Source of the DNA: Streptomyces sp. SDr-06 | GTDB taxonomy: Bacteria > Actinomycetota > Actinomycetes > Streptomycetales > Streptomycetaceae | Length of the DNA: 64,000 nucleotides | Assembly (NCBI RefSeq): GCF_003324565.1 | Contig: NZ_QOLA01000018.1 | Coordinates: 1-64,000 of the forward strand | Direction: 5' to 3' | Shown: piece after piece, positions 17,429 through 26,058 of the stretch | Layout of the letters: the number at the start of each line of letters is the position of its first letter | Numbering within the stretch: the stretch's first letter is position 1 | Notes under the pieces: generated by a model | Databases searched by the model: none | What the model was told of the DNA's origin: nothing | What the model saw: only the letters and a program-made list of their open reading frames with translations | Program-made: the position numbers and the translations under genes

Positions 17429-17502
17429 CGAAGCGATAACCCGACGTCCAAAATGTGGGCAGACTGTGGCGGCGAAGCGTCAACTTCGCATACAACTCGG
17501 CC

Positions 17503-18261
17503 ATGTTCTGGGTCCTCTTCCTTCTGCCCGCGATGGTCGCGGCCGGGTTGTCCTGTGGCCGCCTCTGCCTCGCCGCCGTCGCCGCGGCGCGTCCGCAACC
17601 GCGCCCGGACGGAGAGCGGGACCTGTCCTGCTACGAGGCCGCGTTCCTGGCCGGCGGCCCCTACCGGGTCGCCGACCTCACCCTGGTCTCCATGCACCGC
17701 GCCCGCAGGCTGCTGCTCGCGCACACCGGCTGGGCCACCGTCGTCGTCCCCGAGGGCCGCGACGACCTGGAGCGGTCCGTCCTGACCGCGATCGGCCCCG
17801 GCGGCCAGGAGCGGATAGCGGCCATACGCTCCGGCACGGCGGCCGCCGACGCGGTGCGCTCGCTCGCCGACCGGCTCGCCAGAGCCGGGCTCGCCGTCCC
17901 CCACACCGTGCGGTCCGGGGTGAGCGCCTCGGTCCGCGCGGTGCGGTCGGCCACCGCGCTGATCACCGCGCTGGCCCTCGCGGCGCTCCTCATGCCGGGC
18001 GAAGGGGACACCGGGCGGGGCGAGATCGCCGCCTGGTTCGCGCTGCCCCTGGTCCTCACGCTCGGCTGCCTCGTCATCGCCCGGGTGGAGATCCATCCGT
18101 ACACCCGCTGGGCCTCGCCCGACGGCCAGCGGCTGCTCGGCGGGCTCGACGCGGCGGGCGATCCGCTCACCGCGATCGCCGTGCGCGGCCTGCGGGCGGT
18201 GGACGATCCCCAGCTGCGCACCGCCCTGACGAGCGGCCGCTTCGCGCATCGGGGTCAATGA
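17503..18261 (+). CDS. TIGR04222 domain membrane protein
   Basis: 252 residues. An N-terminal membrane segment (MFWVLFLLPAMVAAGLSCGR) precedes the soluble TIGR04222 core: CYEAAFLAGGPYRVADLTL, then VVVPEGRDDLERSVL. Two further hydrophobic helices lie at about 145-190, and the family ending AVRGLRAVDDPQLRTAL follows. As I recall, many relatives carry a Gly/Cys-rich C-terminal tail and lie beside DUF692 genes; this one stops at GRFAHRGQ with no such tail. ATG 17503 is preferred; a frame from 17455 is possible. No function is established; a role as partner or membrane anchor of the MNIO is inferred from adjacency. Confidence 0.8.
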   Translation: MFWVLFLLPAMVAAGLSCGRLCLAAVAAARPQPRPDGERDLSCYEAAFLAGGPYRVADLTLVSMHRARRLLLAHTGWATVVVPEGRDDLERSVLTAIGPGGQERIAAIRSGTAAADAVRSLADRLARAGLAVPHTVRSGVSASVRAVRSATALITALALAALLMPGEGDTGRGEIAAWFALPLVLTLGCLVIARVEIHPYTRWASPDGQRLLGGLDAAGDPLTAIAVRGLRAVDDPQLRTALTSGRFAHRGQ

Positions 18262-18367
18262 CCGCGTCCGGCGCGGCCCCGCTGCTTTACTTCACCTCCG
18301 GCGAAGTATCCCCTTTTGATCTGTATGTACTTCCGTAGTACCGCAGCACGAAAGGGATGGACCGGCG

Positions 18368-19966
18368 ATGAGAGCTGTAGCGCTGTACGGGACCCTGGGT
18401 TCCCTCGTTCTTTCCGCCCTCGTCGCCGCCCCCGCGGGCAGCGCCGACCCGCTCACCGCCGAGGCCCAGGGCGTGGCCGCCGCCGCCCGGCGCGCGGCCG
18501 CCACCCCGATCGCCTTCGGCCGCTGCCCGGACGTGGAGTCGCTGCCAGCCTCCGTCCAGTGCGGCACCGTCAAGGTCCCGCTCGACTACGCCCACCCGAC
18601 GGGCCGTCAGATCGCGCTCACCGTCAGCCGCCTCAAGGCCGGCGGCAAGCCCGCCGAGCGGCAGGGCGCCCTGGTGTTCAACCCCGGCGGCCCCGGCGCC
18701 TCCAGCATGTACTTCCCGATGGTCGCCCAACTCGCCGACTGGAAGCGGATCGCCGGGGCCTACGACCTCGTCGGCTACGCCCCGCGCGGGGTGGCCCGCT
18801 CGGCCCCGCTGTCCTGCCAGGACCCCGGCGACTTCGCCAAGGCCCCCACCCAGTCGCCCTCGCACCCCTCCGAGTCGTACAAGAAGGAGCGGATCGCGCA
18901 GGCCCAGGCCTACGCCCAGGGCTGCGCGCGCAACGCGGGCGCGGCGCTGCCGTTCTACACCAGCATCAACAACGCGCGGGACCTGGACGTGCTGCGGGCG
19001 GCGCTGGGCGAGCGGAAGCTGACCTTCATGGGCGCCTCGTACGGCACCTACTTCGGCGCGGTGTACGCGACGCTCTTCCCCTCGCACGTCCGCCGGATGG
19101 TCTTCGACTCGGCGGTCGACCCGGACCCGGAGCAGATCTGGTACCGCAACAACCTCGACCAGTCGCGGGCCTTCGAGAGCCGCTGGGCGGACTTCCGCAC
19201 CTGGGTCGCCAAGCACGACGCGGTCTACCACCTCGGCGACACGGCGCAGGAGGTGCTGGAGAGCTACGAGAAGGTGCGGGCCGGGCTGGCCCGCGAACCG
19301 GCCGGCGGCACCGTGGGCCCCGGCCAGTTGCAGGCCGCGATCCTCAAGGCCGGGTACTACGACGACTACTGGGCGAGCCGGGCCACCGCGCTGTCGGAGT
19401 ACCTCAAGGGCAACCCGCGGCCGCTGGTCCAACAGGCCGCGCCCAAGCCGGAGTCGGCGCGCGACGACGAGAACGGCAACGCGGTCTACACGGCCGTGGA
19501 GTGCAACGACGCGGCGTGGCCGCGGGACTTCAGGACCTGGGACCGCGACAACACCCGGCTCGCCCGGATCGCACCGTTCGAGACGTGGGACAACGCGTGG
19601 ATGAACCTTCCGTGCGCCTACTGGCCCGCCCCGCAGCAGAAGCCGGTGGACGTGGGGGCCAGGGAGGGGGCGCTGCCGCCGACGCTGATCCTGGCGGCCG
19701 AGCGGGACGCGGCGACGCCGTACCCCGGCGCGCTGGAACTCCAGCGGCGGCTGCCGGGATCCGTCCTGGTCACCGAGAAGGACGCCGGTACGCACGGCAT
19801 CGCGGGCGGCGCGAACGCCTGCGTCAACGGCTACGTGGAGGACTACCTGCTCAACGGCCGGACGCCGGTGCGGCGCGCTGCGTGCGCGCCGCACCGGGAG
19901 CCGAACCCGGTGTCGCTGGACGAGCGGGCAGCCGGCAGGCCGGGGCATGTGTTGCCCGCTCTCTGA
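18368..19966 (+). CDS. Secreted tripeptidyl aminopeptidase-like serine peptidase
   Basis: 532-residue exported alpha/beta hydrolase of the Streptomyces TAP/SlpD-SlpE group, which removes N-terminal peptides outside the cell. After a Sec signal (LGSLVLSALVAAPAGSA) come the CGTVKVPLDYAHP entry motif, the oxyanion NPGGPGASS, the nucleophile elbow FMGASYGTYFG, an Asp in LILAAERDAATP and the catalytic His in KDAGTHGIAG. Cys pairs fit extracellular folding. A short dyad TACTTC (18288-18293)/GAAGTA (18303-18308) lies in the upstream gap and could be an operator. Peptide specificity is unknown. Confidence 0.88.
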   Translation: MRAVALYGTLGSLVLSALVAAPAGSADPLTAEAQGVAAAARRAAATPIAFGRCPDVESLPASVQCGTVKVPLDYAHPTGRQIALTVSRLKAGGKPAERQGALVFNPGGPGASSMYFPMVAQLADWKRIAGAYDLVGYAPRGVARSAPLSCQDPGDFAKAPTQSPSHPSESYKKERIAQAQAYAQGCARNAGAALPFYTSINNARDLDVLRAALGERKLTFMGASYGTYFGAVYATLFPSHVRRMVFDSAVDPDPEQIWYRNNLDQSRAFESRWADFRTWVAKHDAVYHLGDTAQEVLESYEKVRAGLAREPAGGTVGPGQLQAAILKAGYYDDYWASRATALSEYLKGNPRPLVQQAAPKPESARDDENGNAVYTAVECNDAAWPRDFRTWDRDNTRLARIAPFETWDNAWMNLPCAYWPAPQQKPVDVGAREGALPPTLILAAERDAATPYPGALELQRRLPGSVLVTEKDAGTHGIAGGANACVNGYVEDYLLNGRTPVRRAACAPHREPNPVSLDERAAGRPGHVLPAL

Positions 19967-20042
19967 TCTTCCGGGTCAGGGGTGTCCGGGTGCCGCTCGC
20001 GTGGCGCGGACCCCGGTCACCTGGTCTTTCAGGGCCTGTTGG

Positions 20043-20759
20043 TCAGGCGAGGCCGTCGACGAGGTCGGCGACGCTCTTGCGCCGGCCGGTGTAGAACGGC
20101 ACCTCTTCCCGCACGTGCATGCGGGCCTCGGAGGCGCGCAGGTGGCGCATCAGGTCGACGATGCGGTGCAGTTCGTCGGCCTCGAAGGCGAGCAGCCACT
20201 CGTAGTCGCCCAGCGAGAACGAGGCGACCGTGTTGGCCCGCACGTCCGGGAAGCCACGGGCCATCTTGCCGTGGTCGGCGAGCATCCGGCGGCGGTCCTC
20301 GTCGGGCAGCAGGTACCAGTCGTAGGAGCGCACGAACGGGTACACCGACACGTAGTCGCGGGCGTTCTCGTCCGCGAGGAACGCCGGGATGTGCGACTTG
20401 TTGAACTCGGCGGGCCGGTGCAGCGCCATGTTCGACCACACCGGTTCGAGCGCGCGGCCCAGCCTGGTGCGGCGGAACAGGTTGTAGGCGCTCTGGAGCT
20501 CGTCGGAGGTCTCCGCGTGCCACCAGATCATGATGTCCGCGTCGGCACGCAGACCCGACAGGTCGTAGGTGCCGCGGACGGTGATGTCCTTGGCGGCGAG
20601 CTGGTCGAACAGCTCCTGGACCTCATCGGCGTAGCCGGTGCGGTCCTCGGGCAGGACGTCGCGCAGCTTGAAGACAGACCACAGGGTGTAGCGGATGACC
20701 TCGTTGAGGTCCTTCGCCTTCTTCCCCGCGTTGGGAATCTTTTCCGGAGCAGCACTCAT
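20043..20759 (-). CDS. hemQ: Coproheme decarboxylase HemQ (chlorite dismutase-like)
   Basis: 238-residue cytoplasmic enzyme that turns coproheme III into heme b in the coproporphyrin-dependent pathway of Gram-positive bacteria. Visible features are the N-terminal IRYTLWSVFKL strand, DIMIWWHAETSDELQ, SVYPFVRSYDWYLLPDEDRR (conserved Tyr) and GDYEWLLAFEADELHRIVDLM. It lacks the distal Arg context of true chlorite dismutases, as expected for HemQ. The ATG at 20759 is four bases from the hemG stop, so the two are one transcript. Confidence 0.94.
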   Translation of the reverse strand: MSAAPEKIPNAGKKAKDLNEVIRYTLWSVFKLRDVLPEDRTGYADEVQELFDQLAAKDITVRGTYDLSGLRADADIMIWWHAETSDELQSAYNLFRRTRLGRALEPVWSNMALHRPAEFNKSHIPAFLADENARDYVSVYPFVRSYDWYLLPDEDRRRMLADHGKMARGFPDVRANTVASFSLGDYEWLLAFEADELHRIVDLMRHLRASEARMHVREEVPFYTGRRKSVADLVDGLA

Positions 20760-20763
20760 GTGG

Positions 20764-22194
20764 CTATTGTCCCGCGTCCCTCTGGGTGTTCTGCGCCAGG
20801 GTCGACGTGGCGATGATCTCGTCCGCCGCCCGGCGGGCGCTCGCGATGCACGCGGGAATGCCGACACCCTCGTAGACCGCGCCGCAGACCCGCAGTCCGG
20901 GCAGCTTGGCGACCTCGGCGCGGATGCGCGCGACTCTGCCCAGATGGCCCACCGGGTACTGCGGGAGTCCGCCGATCCAGCGGGTCACCTCGGTCGCGAC
21001 GGGCCGGGCGGACAGGCCGACTGCCTCGCCGAGATCGCCGAGCGAGACGTCCACGAGATCGGCGTCGTCCCACTCCAGGTGCTCCTCCTCGCCGTAGCGC
21101 CCGATCGAGGTGCGCAGCACGAACAGGTCCGAGCCGCGGTCTGCGACCCACTTCCACTTGTACGAGGAGAAGGTGGAGGCCTTGATGGTGCGGCCGTCCA
21201 CCGGCGGCACCAGGAACCCGGACCGCTCCTCAAGAGCGGCCAGGTCGGCGCGCCGGAAGGCGAGGGTGACCAGCGCCATCGAGGCGTACTCGATCTCGGA
21301 GAGCTCGGCGGCCGCGACGGGCGACTCGGCGGCGAGCAGCGCGGAGGCGGACCAGGCGGGGGTGGAGAGGATCACGCCGTCCGCGTCGAGGAGTTCGGTG
21401 TCGGTACGGATCCGCCAGCCCCCCGGGGTGCGGCTCAGGGCGAGCACGGGAGTCTCGGTGCGGATCTCGCCGCCCTGGGCGCGCACCGCGTCGGCGACCG
21501 CGCCGGGCAGGGTGCCGATGCCGCCGTCGAGGCCCGCGAACACCGGCCCGGTCTGCTGCCGGGCGGCGGCCCTGGCCTGGATGTCCTGGACGCCGTCGAG
21601 GAGCGAGCCGTGGGTGCGGGCCGCCTCGAAGAGCTGGGGCACGGCGGCCCGCAGGGAGATCCGGTAGGCGTCGCCCGCGTACACGCCGCCGAGCAGCGGC
21701 TCCACCAGGCGGTCGACGACCTCGCGGCCGACCCGCTGGGCGACGAACTCGCCGACGCCGATGTCCTCTCCGACCTCGGTGGAGGGAAGGTCGCGGTCCT
21801 GCGCGATGCGGGCCAGTCCCTCGGCGGACAGGATGTCGTGCAGGGTGGCGGGCTGCGCGGGGACGCCCATCACATGGCCCGTGGGCATCGGCCGCAGGGC
21901 GCCCCGGGTCCAGATGGCGGCGGACGCGGCGGCGGGCGGCTGGATCCGGTCGCCGAGGCCGACCGCGCGGGCCAGTTCCACGCCCTCGGGTCGGCGGGCC
22001 AGCATCGACTCGGCGCCGAGGTCGACGGGCGCGCCTTCGATCTCACCGCTCAGCAGCTTGCCGCCGAGCACCGTGCTCGCCTCCAGCACGGTCACCCGGG
22101 CTCCGGCGCCCAGCAGCCGGTGGGCTGCGGCGAGTCCGGAGATGCCGCCTCCGACGACGACGATGTGCGGGGCGCGGCTGACGGCGTTGTCCAT
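20764..22194 (-). CDS. hemG: Coproporphyrinogen III / protoporphyrinogen oxidase (HemG/HemY type)
   Basis: 476-residue FAD enzyme oxidising coproporphyrinogen III (or protoporphyrinogen IX) to the porphyrin. The N-terminal dinucleotide fold IVVVGGGISGLAAAHRLL is followed by VTVLEAS. The C-terminal FAD motif CGAVYEGVGIPACIASARRA ends the protein. Pairing with hemQ argues for the coproporphyrin route. It is upstream of hemQ on the minus strand and divergent from the FAD reductase gene at 22412. Confidence 0.94.
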   Translation of the reverse strand: MDNAVSRAPHIVVVGGGISGLAAAHRLLGAGARVTVLEASTVLGGKLLSGEIEGAPVDLGAESMLARRPEGVELARAVGLGDRIQPPAAASAAIWTRGALRPMPTGHVMGVPAQPATLHDILSAEGLARIAQDRDLPSTEVGEDIGVGEFVAQRVGREVVDRLVEPLLGGVYAGDAYRISLRAAVPQLFEAARTHGSLLDGVQDIQARAAARQQTGPVFAGLDGGIGTLPGAVADAVRAQGGEIRTETPVLALSRTPGGWRIRTDTELLDADGVILSTPAWSASALLAAESPVAAAELSEIEYASMALVTLAFRRADLAALEERSGFLVPPVDGRTIKASTFSSYKWKWVADRGSDLFVLRTSIGRYGEEEHLEWDDADLVDVSLGDLGEAVGLSARPVATEVTRWIGGLPQYPVGHLGRVARIRAEVAKLPGLRVCGAVYEGVGIPACIASARRAADEIIATSTLAQNTQRDAGQ

Positions 22195-22411
22195 GACTCC
22201 ACTGTCTCAGACCGCCCCCGACGAGCCGAAACGAGTCCCGGCACGCCACGACCGGGACACTCGACGACCGTACGCGGAGGGCAAGTTGGCAGGGCGGCGG
22301 GACCAACGGCGCGAAGGCCACCGGCCGGGCGGGGAATTCCCCGCTCCCCCGGTACGTATCTTCACCAGGAGAAGGCGGATCCGGAGCAACCCCACGACGG
22401 AGGCAACCCCC

Positions 22412-23788
22412 ATGGCGGCGGAGCGACTGGTGGTCATCGGCGGTGACGCGGCGGGCATGTCCGCGGCGTCGCAGGCGCGCAGGCTGAAGGGCCCCGACGA
22501 ATTGGAGATCGTCGCCTTCGAGCGCTCGGACTTCACCTCGTACTCCGCGTGCGGCATCCCTTACTGGGTGGGCGGCGACGTACCGGCCCACGAGGACCTC
22601 ATCGCCCGCACGCCCGAGGAGCACCGGGCCCGCGGCATCGATCTGCGCATGCGCACCGAGGTGACGGAGCTCGACTTGGCGGGGCGCCGGGTGGGGGCCC
22701 GCGACCTGGCGTCCGGCGCCGAGGAGTGGACCTCGTACGACAAGCTCGTCCTGGCCACCGGTGCGCGCCCGGTGCGGCTCGCGCTGGCGGGGATCGACGC
22801 CCCGGGGGTGCACGGGGTGCACACCATCGACGACGGCCGGGCCCTGCTCGACAGCCTGGAGGCGGCCGGGGGCCGGCGCGCGGTGGTGGTGGGCGGGGGC
22901 TACATCGGCGTCGAGATGGCGGAGGCGCTGACCGGGCGCGGGTTCGAGGTGACGCTGCTGACGCGCGGCGCCGAGCCGATGCACTCGCTCGACCCGGACA
23001 TGGGCCGGCGCGTCACCGAGGCGATGGAGCGCTCCGGGATCCGGGTGGTCACCGGCGCCGAGGTCACCAAGGTGCACACGGCGGAGTCGGGCCGGGTGCG
23101 CGCGGTGGCGACGGACGCCGCCGAGTACGCGGCCGACGTGGTGGTGCTCGGCCTGGGCGTCACGCCCCGTACCGAGTTGGCCCGCGCGGCCGGGCTGCCG
23201 CTCGGCGAGACGGGCGGGCTGCGCACGGACACCTCGATGCGGGTGCGCGGACACGAGGACATCTGGGCGGGCGGCGACTGCGTCGAGGTGCTCGACCTGA
23301 TCTCGGGCCGCCACCGCCACATCGCGCTCGGCACCCACGCCAACAAGCAGGGCCAGGTCATCGGCTCCAACGTGGGCGGCGGCTACGCCACGTTCCCCGG
23401 TGTCGTCGGCACGGCCGTCACCAAGGTCTGCGACACCGAGATCGCGCGCACGGGGCTCACCGAGAAGGAGGCCCGCGCGGAGGGCCTCCAGTACGTCACG
23501 GCGACCATCGAGTCCACCCACACCGCCGGGTACTACCCGGGTGCGGCCCTGATGGCGGTGAAGATGCTGGCCGAGCGGCGCACGGGGCGGCTGCTCGGCG
23601 TGCAGATCGTGGGCGGCGCGGGCGCGGCGAAGCGGATCGACGTGGCGGCGGTCGCCCTGACCGCGGGAATGACGGTGGATCAGCTCACCGCGCTGGACCT
23701 CGGATACGCCCCGCCGTTCTCGCCGGTGTGGGACCCGGTCCTGGTGGCGGCGCGCAAGGCGGTATCCGCCGTGCGCGCCGCCGGATAG
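22412..23788 (+). CDS. CoA-disulfide reductase-like FAD/NAD(P) oxidoreductase
   Basis: 458-residue flavoprotein. FAD motif VVIGGDAAGMSAASQARR, a single redox Cys in SACGIPYW (about residue 47), the second dinucleotide fold AVVVGGGYIGVEMAEAL and the FAD closure DIWAGGDCVEV are visible. A single active-site Cys rather than CxxxxC places it with CoA-disulfide reductases and NADH oxidases. The C-terminal dimer domain ends in DLGYAPPFSPVWDPV. GGAGG lies before the ATG. It sits between hemG and hemE and converges on hemE with a six-base gap. A thiol redox role is likely; a heme link is only positional. Confidence 0.85.
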   Translation: MAAERLVVIGGDAAGMSAASQARRLKGPDELEIVAFERSDFTSYSACGIPYWVGGDVPAHEDLIARTPEEHRARGIDLRMRTEVTELDLAGRRVGARDLASGAEEWTSYDKLVLATGARPVRLALAGIDAPGVHGVHTIDDGRALLDSLEAAGGRRAVVVGGGYIGVEMAEALTGRGFEVTLLTRGAEPMHSLDPDMGRRVTEAMERSGIRVVTGAEVTKVHTAESGRVRAVATDAAEYAADVVVLGLGVTPRTELARAAGLPLGETGGLRTDTSMRVRGHEDIWAGGDCVEVLDLISGRHRHIALGTHANKQGQVIGSNVGGGYATFPGVVGTAVTKVCDTEIARTGLTEKEARAEGLQYVTATIESTHTAGYYPGAALMAVKMLAERRTGRLLGVQIVGGAGAAKRIDVAAVALTAGMTVDQLTALDLGYAPPFSPVWDPVLVAARKAVSAVRAAG

Positions 23789-23794
23789 CCGCCG

Positions 23795-24862
23795 CTAGCG
23801 GGCGGTCTGCTCGTGGACGTGGGCGACGAGGCGGGTCAGCGCGTCCGGGTCCATCGACGGCAGCACCCCGTGGCCGAGGTTGAAGATGTGGCCCTCCAGG
23901 CCGGCGGCCGCGTCCAGGACCTCGCGGGTCTTGGCCTCGACGGCCGCGGTCGGGGCGAACAGGACCGCCGGGTCGAGGTTGCCCTGGAGCGCCTTGCCGG
24001 GGCCGACCCGGCGGGCCGCCTCGTCCAGCGGGACGCGCCAGTCGACACCGACGACGTCCGCGCCGGCCTCGCCCATGAGGCCGAGCAGTTCGCCCGTGCC
24101 CACGCCGAAGTGGATGCGGGGGACGCCGTAGGAGGCGACCGCGTCGAAGACCTTCGCGGAGGCGGGCAGGATCGAGCGGCGGTAGTCGGCGGGGGCGAGC
24201 GCGCCCACCCAGGAGTCGAAGAGCTGCACCGCGGAGGCGCCCGCCTCGATCTGCACCTTGAGGAAGGCGGCGGTGATGTCGGCGAGGCGGTCGAGCAGGT
24301 CGGCCCAGAGCTCGGGGTCGCCGTACATCATGGCCTTGGTGTTCTCGTGGTTGCGGGACGGGCCGCCCTCCACGAGGTAGCTGGCCAGCGTGAACGGGGC
24401 GCCCGCGAAGCCGATGAGCGGCGTGGCGCCGAGCTCGCCGGTCAGCATGCCGATCGCCTCGGTGACGTAGTGGACGTCCTCCGGGGTGAGGTCGCGCAGC
24501 CGCGCGAGGTCGGCCCGGGTCCGGATCGGCTCGGCGACGACGGGGCCGACGCCCGGCTTGATGTCCAGGTCGACACCGATGGCCTTGAGCGGGACCACGA
24601 TGTCGCTGAAGTAGATGGCCGCGTCGACCTTGTGCCGGCGCACCGGCTGGAGCGTGATCTCCGTGACCAACTCCGGCCGCATGCAGGACTCCAGCATGGG
24701 GATGCCCTCGCGCACCTTCAGGTACTCGGGGAGCGAGCGCCCCGCCTGGCGCATGAACCAGACCGGCGTGTGCGGGACGGCTTCCCGCCTGCACGCCTTG
24801 AGGAACGCGGAGTCGTGCGTCTTGCTGTTCGGCTGGCCCACAGGGCGGTCGTTGGCGCTCAC
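23795..24862 (-). CDS. hemE: Uroporphyrinogen decarboxylase HemE
   Basis: 355-residue enzyme converting uroporphyrinogen III to coproporphyrinogen III. Signatures are TPVWFMRQAGRSLPEY near the N-terminus, YFSDIVVPLKAIG, GFAGAPFTLASY and the C-terminal NLGHGVLPSMDP. The GTG at 24862 is chosen to give the short family N-terminus; an in-frame ATG at 24889 would add nine residues. The start lies 80 bases from a 188-base inverted-repeat-bounded element that fills most of its upstream gap. Confidence 0.95.
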   Translation of the reverse strand: MSANDRPVGQPNSKTHDSAFLKACRREAVPHTPVWFMRQAGRSLPEYLKVREGIPMLESCMRPELVTEITLQPVRRHKVDAAIYFSDIVVPLKAIGVDLDIKPGVGPVVAEPIRTRADLARLRDLTPEDVHYVTEAIGMLTGELGATPLIGFAGAPFTLASYLVEGGPSRNHENTKAMMYGDPELWADLLDRLADITAAFLKVQIEAGASAVQLFDSWVGALAPADYRRSILPASAKVFDAVASYGVPRIHFGVGTGELLGLMGEAGADVVGVDWRVPLDEAARRVGPGKALQGNLDPAVLFAPTAAVEAKTREVLDAAAGLEGHIFNLGHGVLPSMDPDALTRLVAHVHEQTAR

Positions 24863-24942
24863 GACCAGAATCTTCGCATGTGCCCGCAAGCCGCTGCCCC
24901 AGGCCGGGTGTCCCTACCGGCGCCGGGCGCCCGTTCCGCCTG

Positions 24943-25130
24943 GGGCCTGTCCGGCGGATCCGGTCGCTCGCGAGCTGCTGTGGCTCTTTTGGCGCCGGTG
25001 AGCGAGAGCCTGGTGCGGCCGACTGCAAGGCGGAGGAGGGCGACGACACGGAGCGTCGACAACCGACGACAACGCCGTAGATGGGCGTGCCGGGCCCGCG
25101 CGTCCCAGACGAGATCCGCCGGACAGGCCC
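24943..25130. mobile_element. MITE-like element with 18-base terminal inverted repeats
   Basis: Bases 24943-24960 (GGGCCTGTCCGGCGGATC) are the exact inverted complement of 25113-25130. The 188-base interior encodes no plausible protein. The ends match, from memory, a sequence repeated in many Streptomyces chromosomes. No clear target duplication is visible. It separates hemE from the DUF3000 gene and may carry promoter or terminator activity for either. Confidence 0.7.
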
Positions 25131-25143
25131 TAGTCTTCCCCGC

Positions 25144-25797
25144 ATGGCTGCCGCTCAGGGACGAACTTCGGATGGCGCTGACGGCAGGGAAGCCGCGGAC
25201 GGGACCACCGTTCCGCTCCCCTTCCGTCGGGCCGTCGACGCACTGCGGACGGCGCGACTGCGCCCCGAGATCGAAGTGGACGAAACGCGTCCGCCCCAGC
25301 GTCTCGCGCCCCACGCCTACGCCGTGGAGGCGGCGGTCGTCGAGGGCGAGGAGGACCTGGCCGACGGCCGGCTCGTCCTGCTGCACGACCCGGCCGGCCA
25401 CGACGCCTGGCAGGGCACCTTCCGCCTGGTCACGCTCGTACGGGCCGAACTGGAGCCGGAGATGGCGGCCGACCCGCTGCTGCCCGAGGTCTGCTGGTCG
25501 TGGCTGACCGGCGCCCTGGAGGCGCGGGGCCTGTCCTACGGTGAGGCCAGCGGCACGGTCACCCGGGCCGGTTCGCACTATTTCGGGGGGCTCGCGGAGC
25601 GGCTGCCCGCCACCCAGATCGAGATCCGGGCGTCCTGGACACCCCGCGAGGGCCTGGGCGGGGTGCCGGACACGGCGGGCCACCTCTCCGCCTGGTGCGA
25701 TCTGCTGTGCCAGATCGCGGGCCTGCCGCCGGTGTCGGGTCCCACCGAGGCGGGTAGCGGCGTGGTGACCCTGCCGCAGCGTCGCGACCCTCGCTGA
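25144..25797 (+). CDS. DUF3000 domain protein
   Basis: 217-residue soluble protein of an actinobacterial family without known function. Characteristic stretches are PFRRAVDALRTARLRPEIEV, RLAPHAYAVEAAV, then WLTGALEARGLSYGEASGTV and SWTPREGLG. The conserved neighbourhood hemE-DUF3000-whiI-rnd supports identity. The ATG at 25144 lies just outside the MITE-like element, so its promoter must lie in or be shaped by that element. Confidence 0.85.
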   Translation: MAAAQGRTSDGADGREAADGTTVPLPFRRAVDALRTARLRPEIEVDETRPPQRLAPHAYAVEAAVVEGEEDLADGRLVLLHDPAGHDAWQGTFRLVTLVRAELEPEMAADPLLPEVCWSWLTGALEARGLSYGEASGTVTRAGSHYFGGLAERLPATQIEIRASWTPREGLGGVPDTAGHLSAWCDLLCQIAGLPPVSGPTEAGSGVVTLPQRRDPR

Positions 25798-25849
25798 CCT
25801 CGCCTTTCGCGCCCCACGCGCCCTGCCGACGGCGGGGCGCGCGGCGTTG

Positions 25850-25875
25850 GCGCGGGCCCCCGCACGGGCCCGCGC
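25850..25875 (+). terminator. Hairpin terminator after the DUF3000 gene
   Basis: Ten-base perfect stem (GCGCGGGCCC at 25850-25859, GGGCCCGCGC at 25866-25875) with a six-base loop. Confidence 0.65.
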
Positions 25876-25951
25876 GCCCCGGCGGCCACTCGACGATCGA
25901 GCACTCGTCCGAATTGCCCTAAATGTTTCTCACCAAATCGTGATCATTCTC

Positions 25952-25979
25952 TAAAGGCGGAGGGGTTTGGTGCCGAAGA
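25952..25979 (+). promoter_or_regulatory. Sigma-WhiG-type promoter upstream of whiI
   Basis: TAAA (25952-25955), a 16-base spacer, then GCCGAAGA (25972-25979). The sigma-WhiG consensus is TAAA-N15/16-GCCGATAA, so this matches 4/4 and 6/8 with correct spacing. It ends 79 bases before the whiI GTG. whiI is a known WhiG-dependent gene in S. coelicolor, which agrees. Confidence 0.75.
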
Positions 25980-26058
25980 GGTTTGTGACCCTAACTGCAC
26001 GGTTCGCCCCGGCTTCATCCCCGAGCCGGCTACGTCCCGCACCTTTCCAGGAGGCCTG

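Noticed and set aside
20043..20759. Chlorite dismutase activity for the HemQ gene
   Set aside because: Its heme-gene context and HemQ-type sequence favour coproheme decarboxylase.
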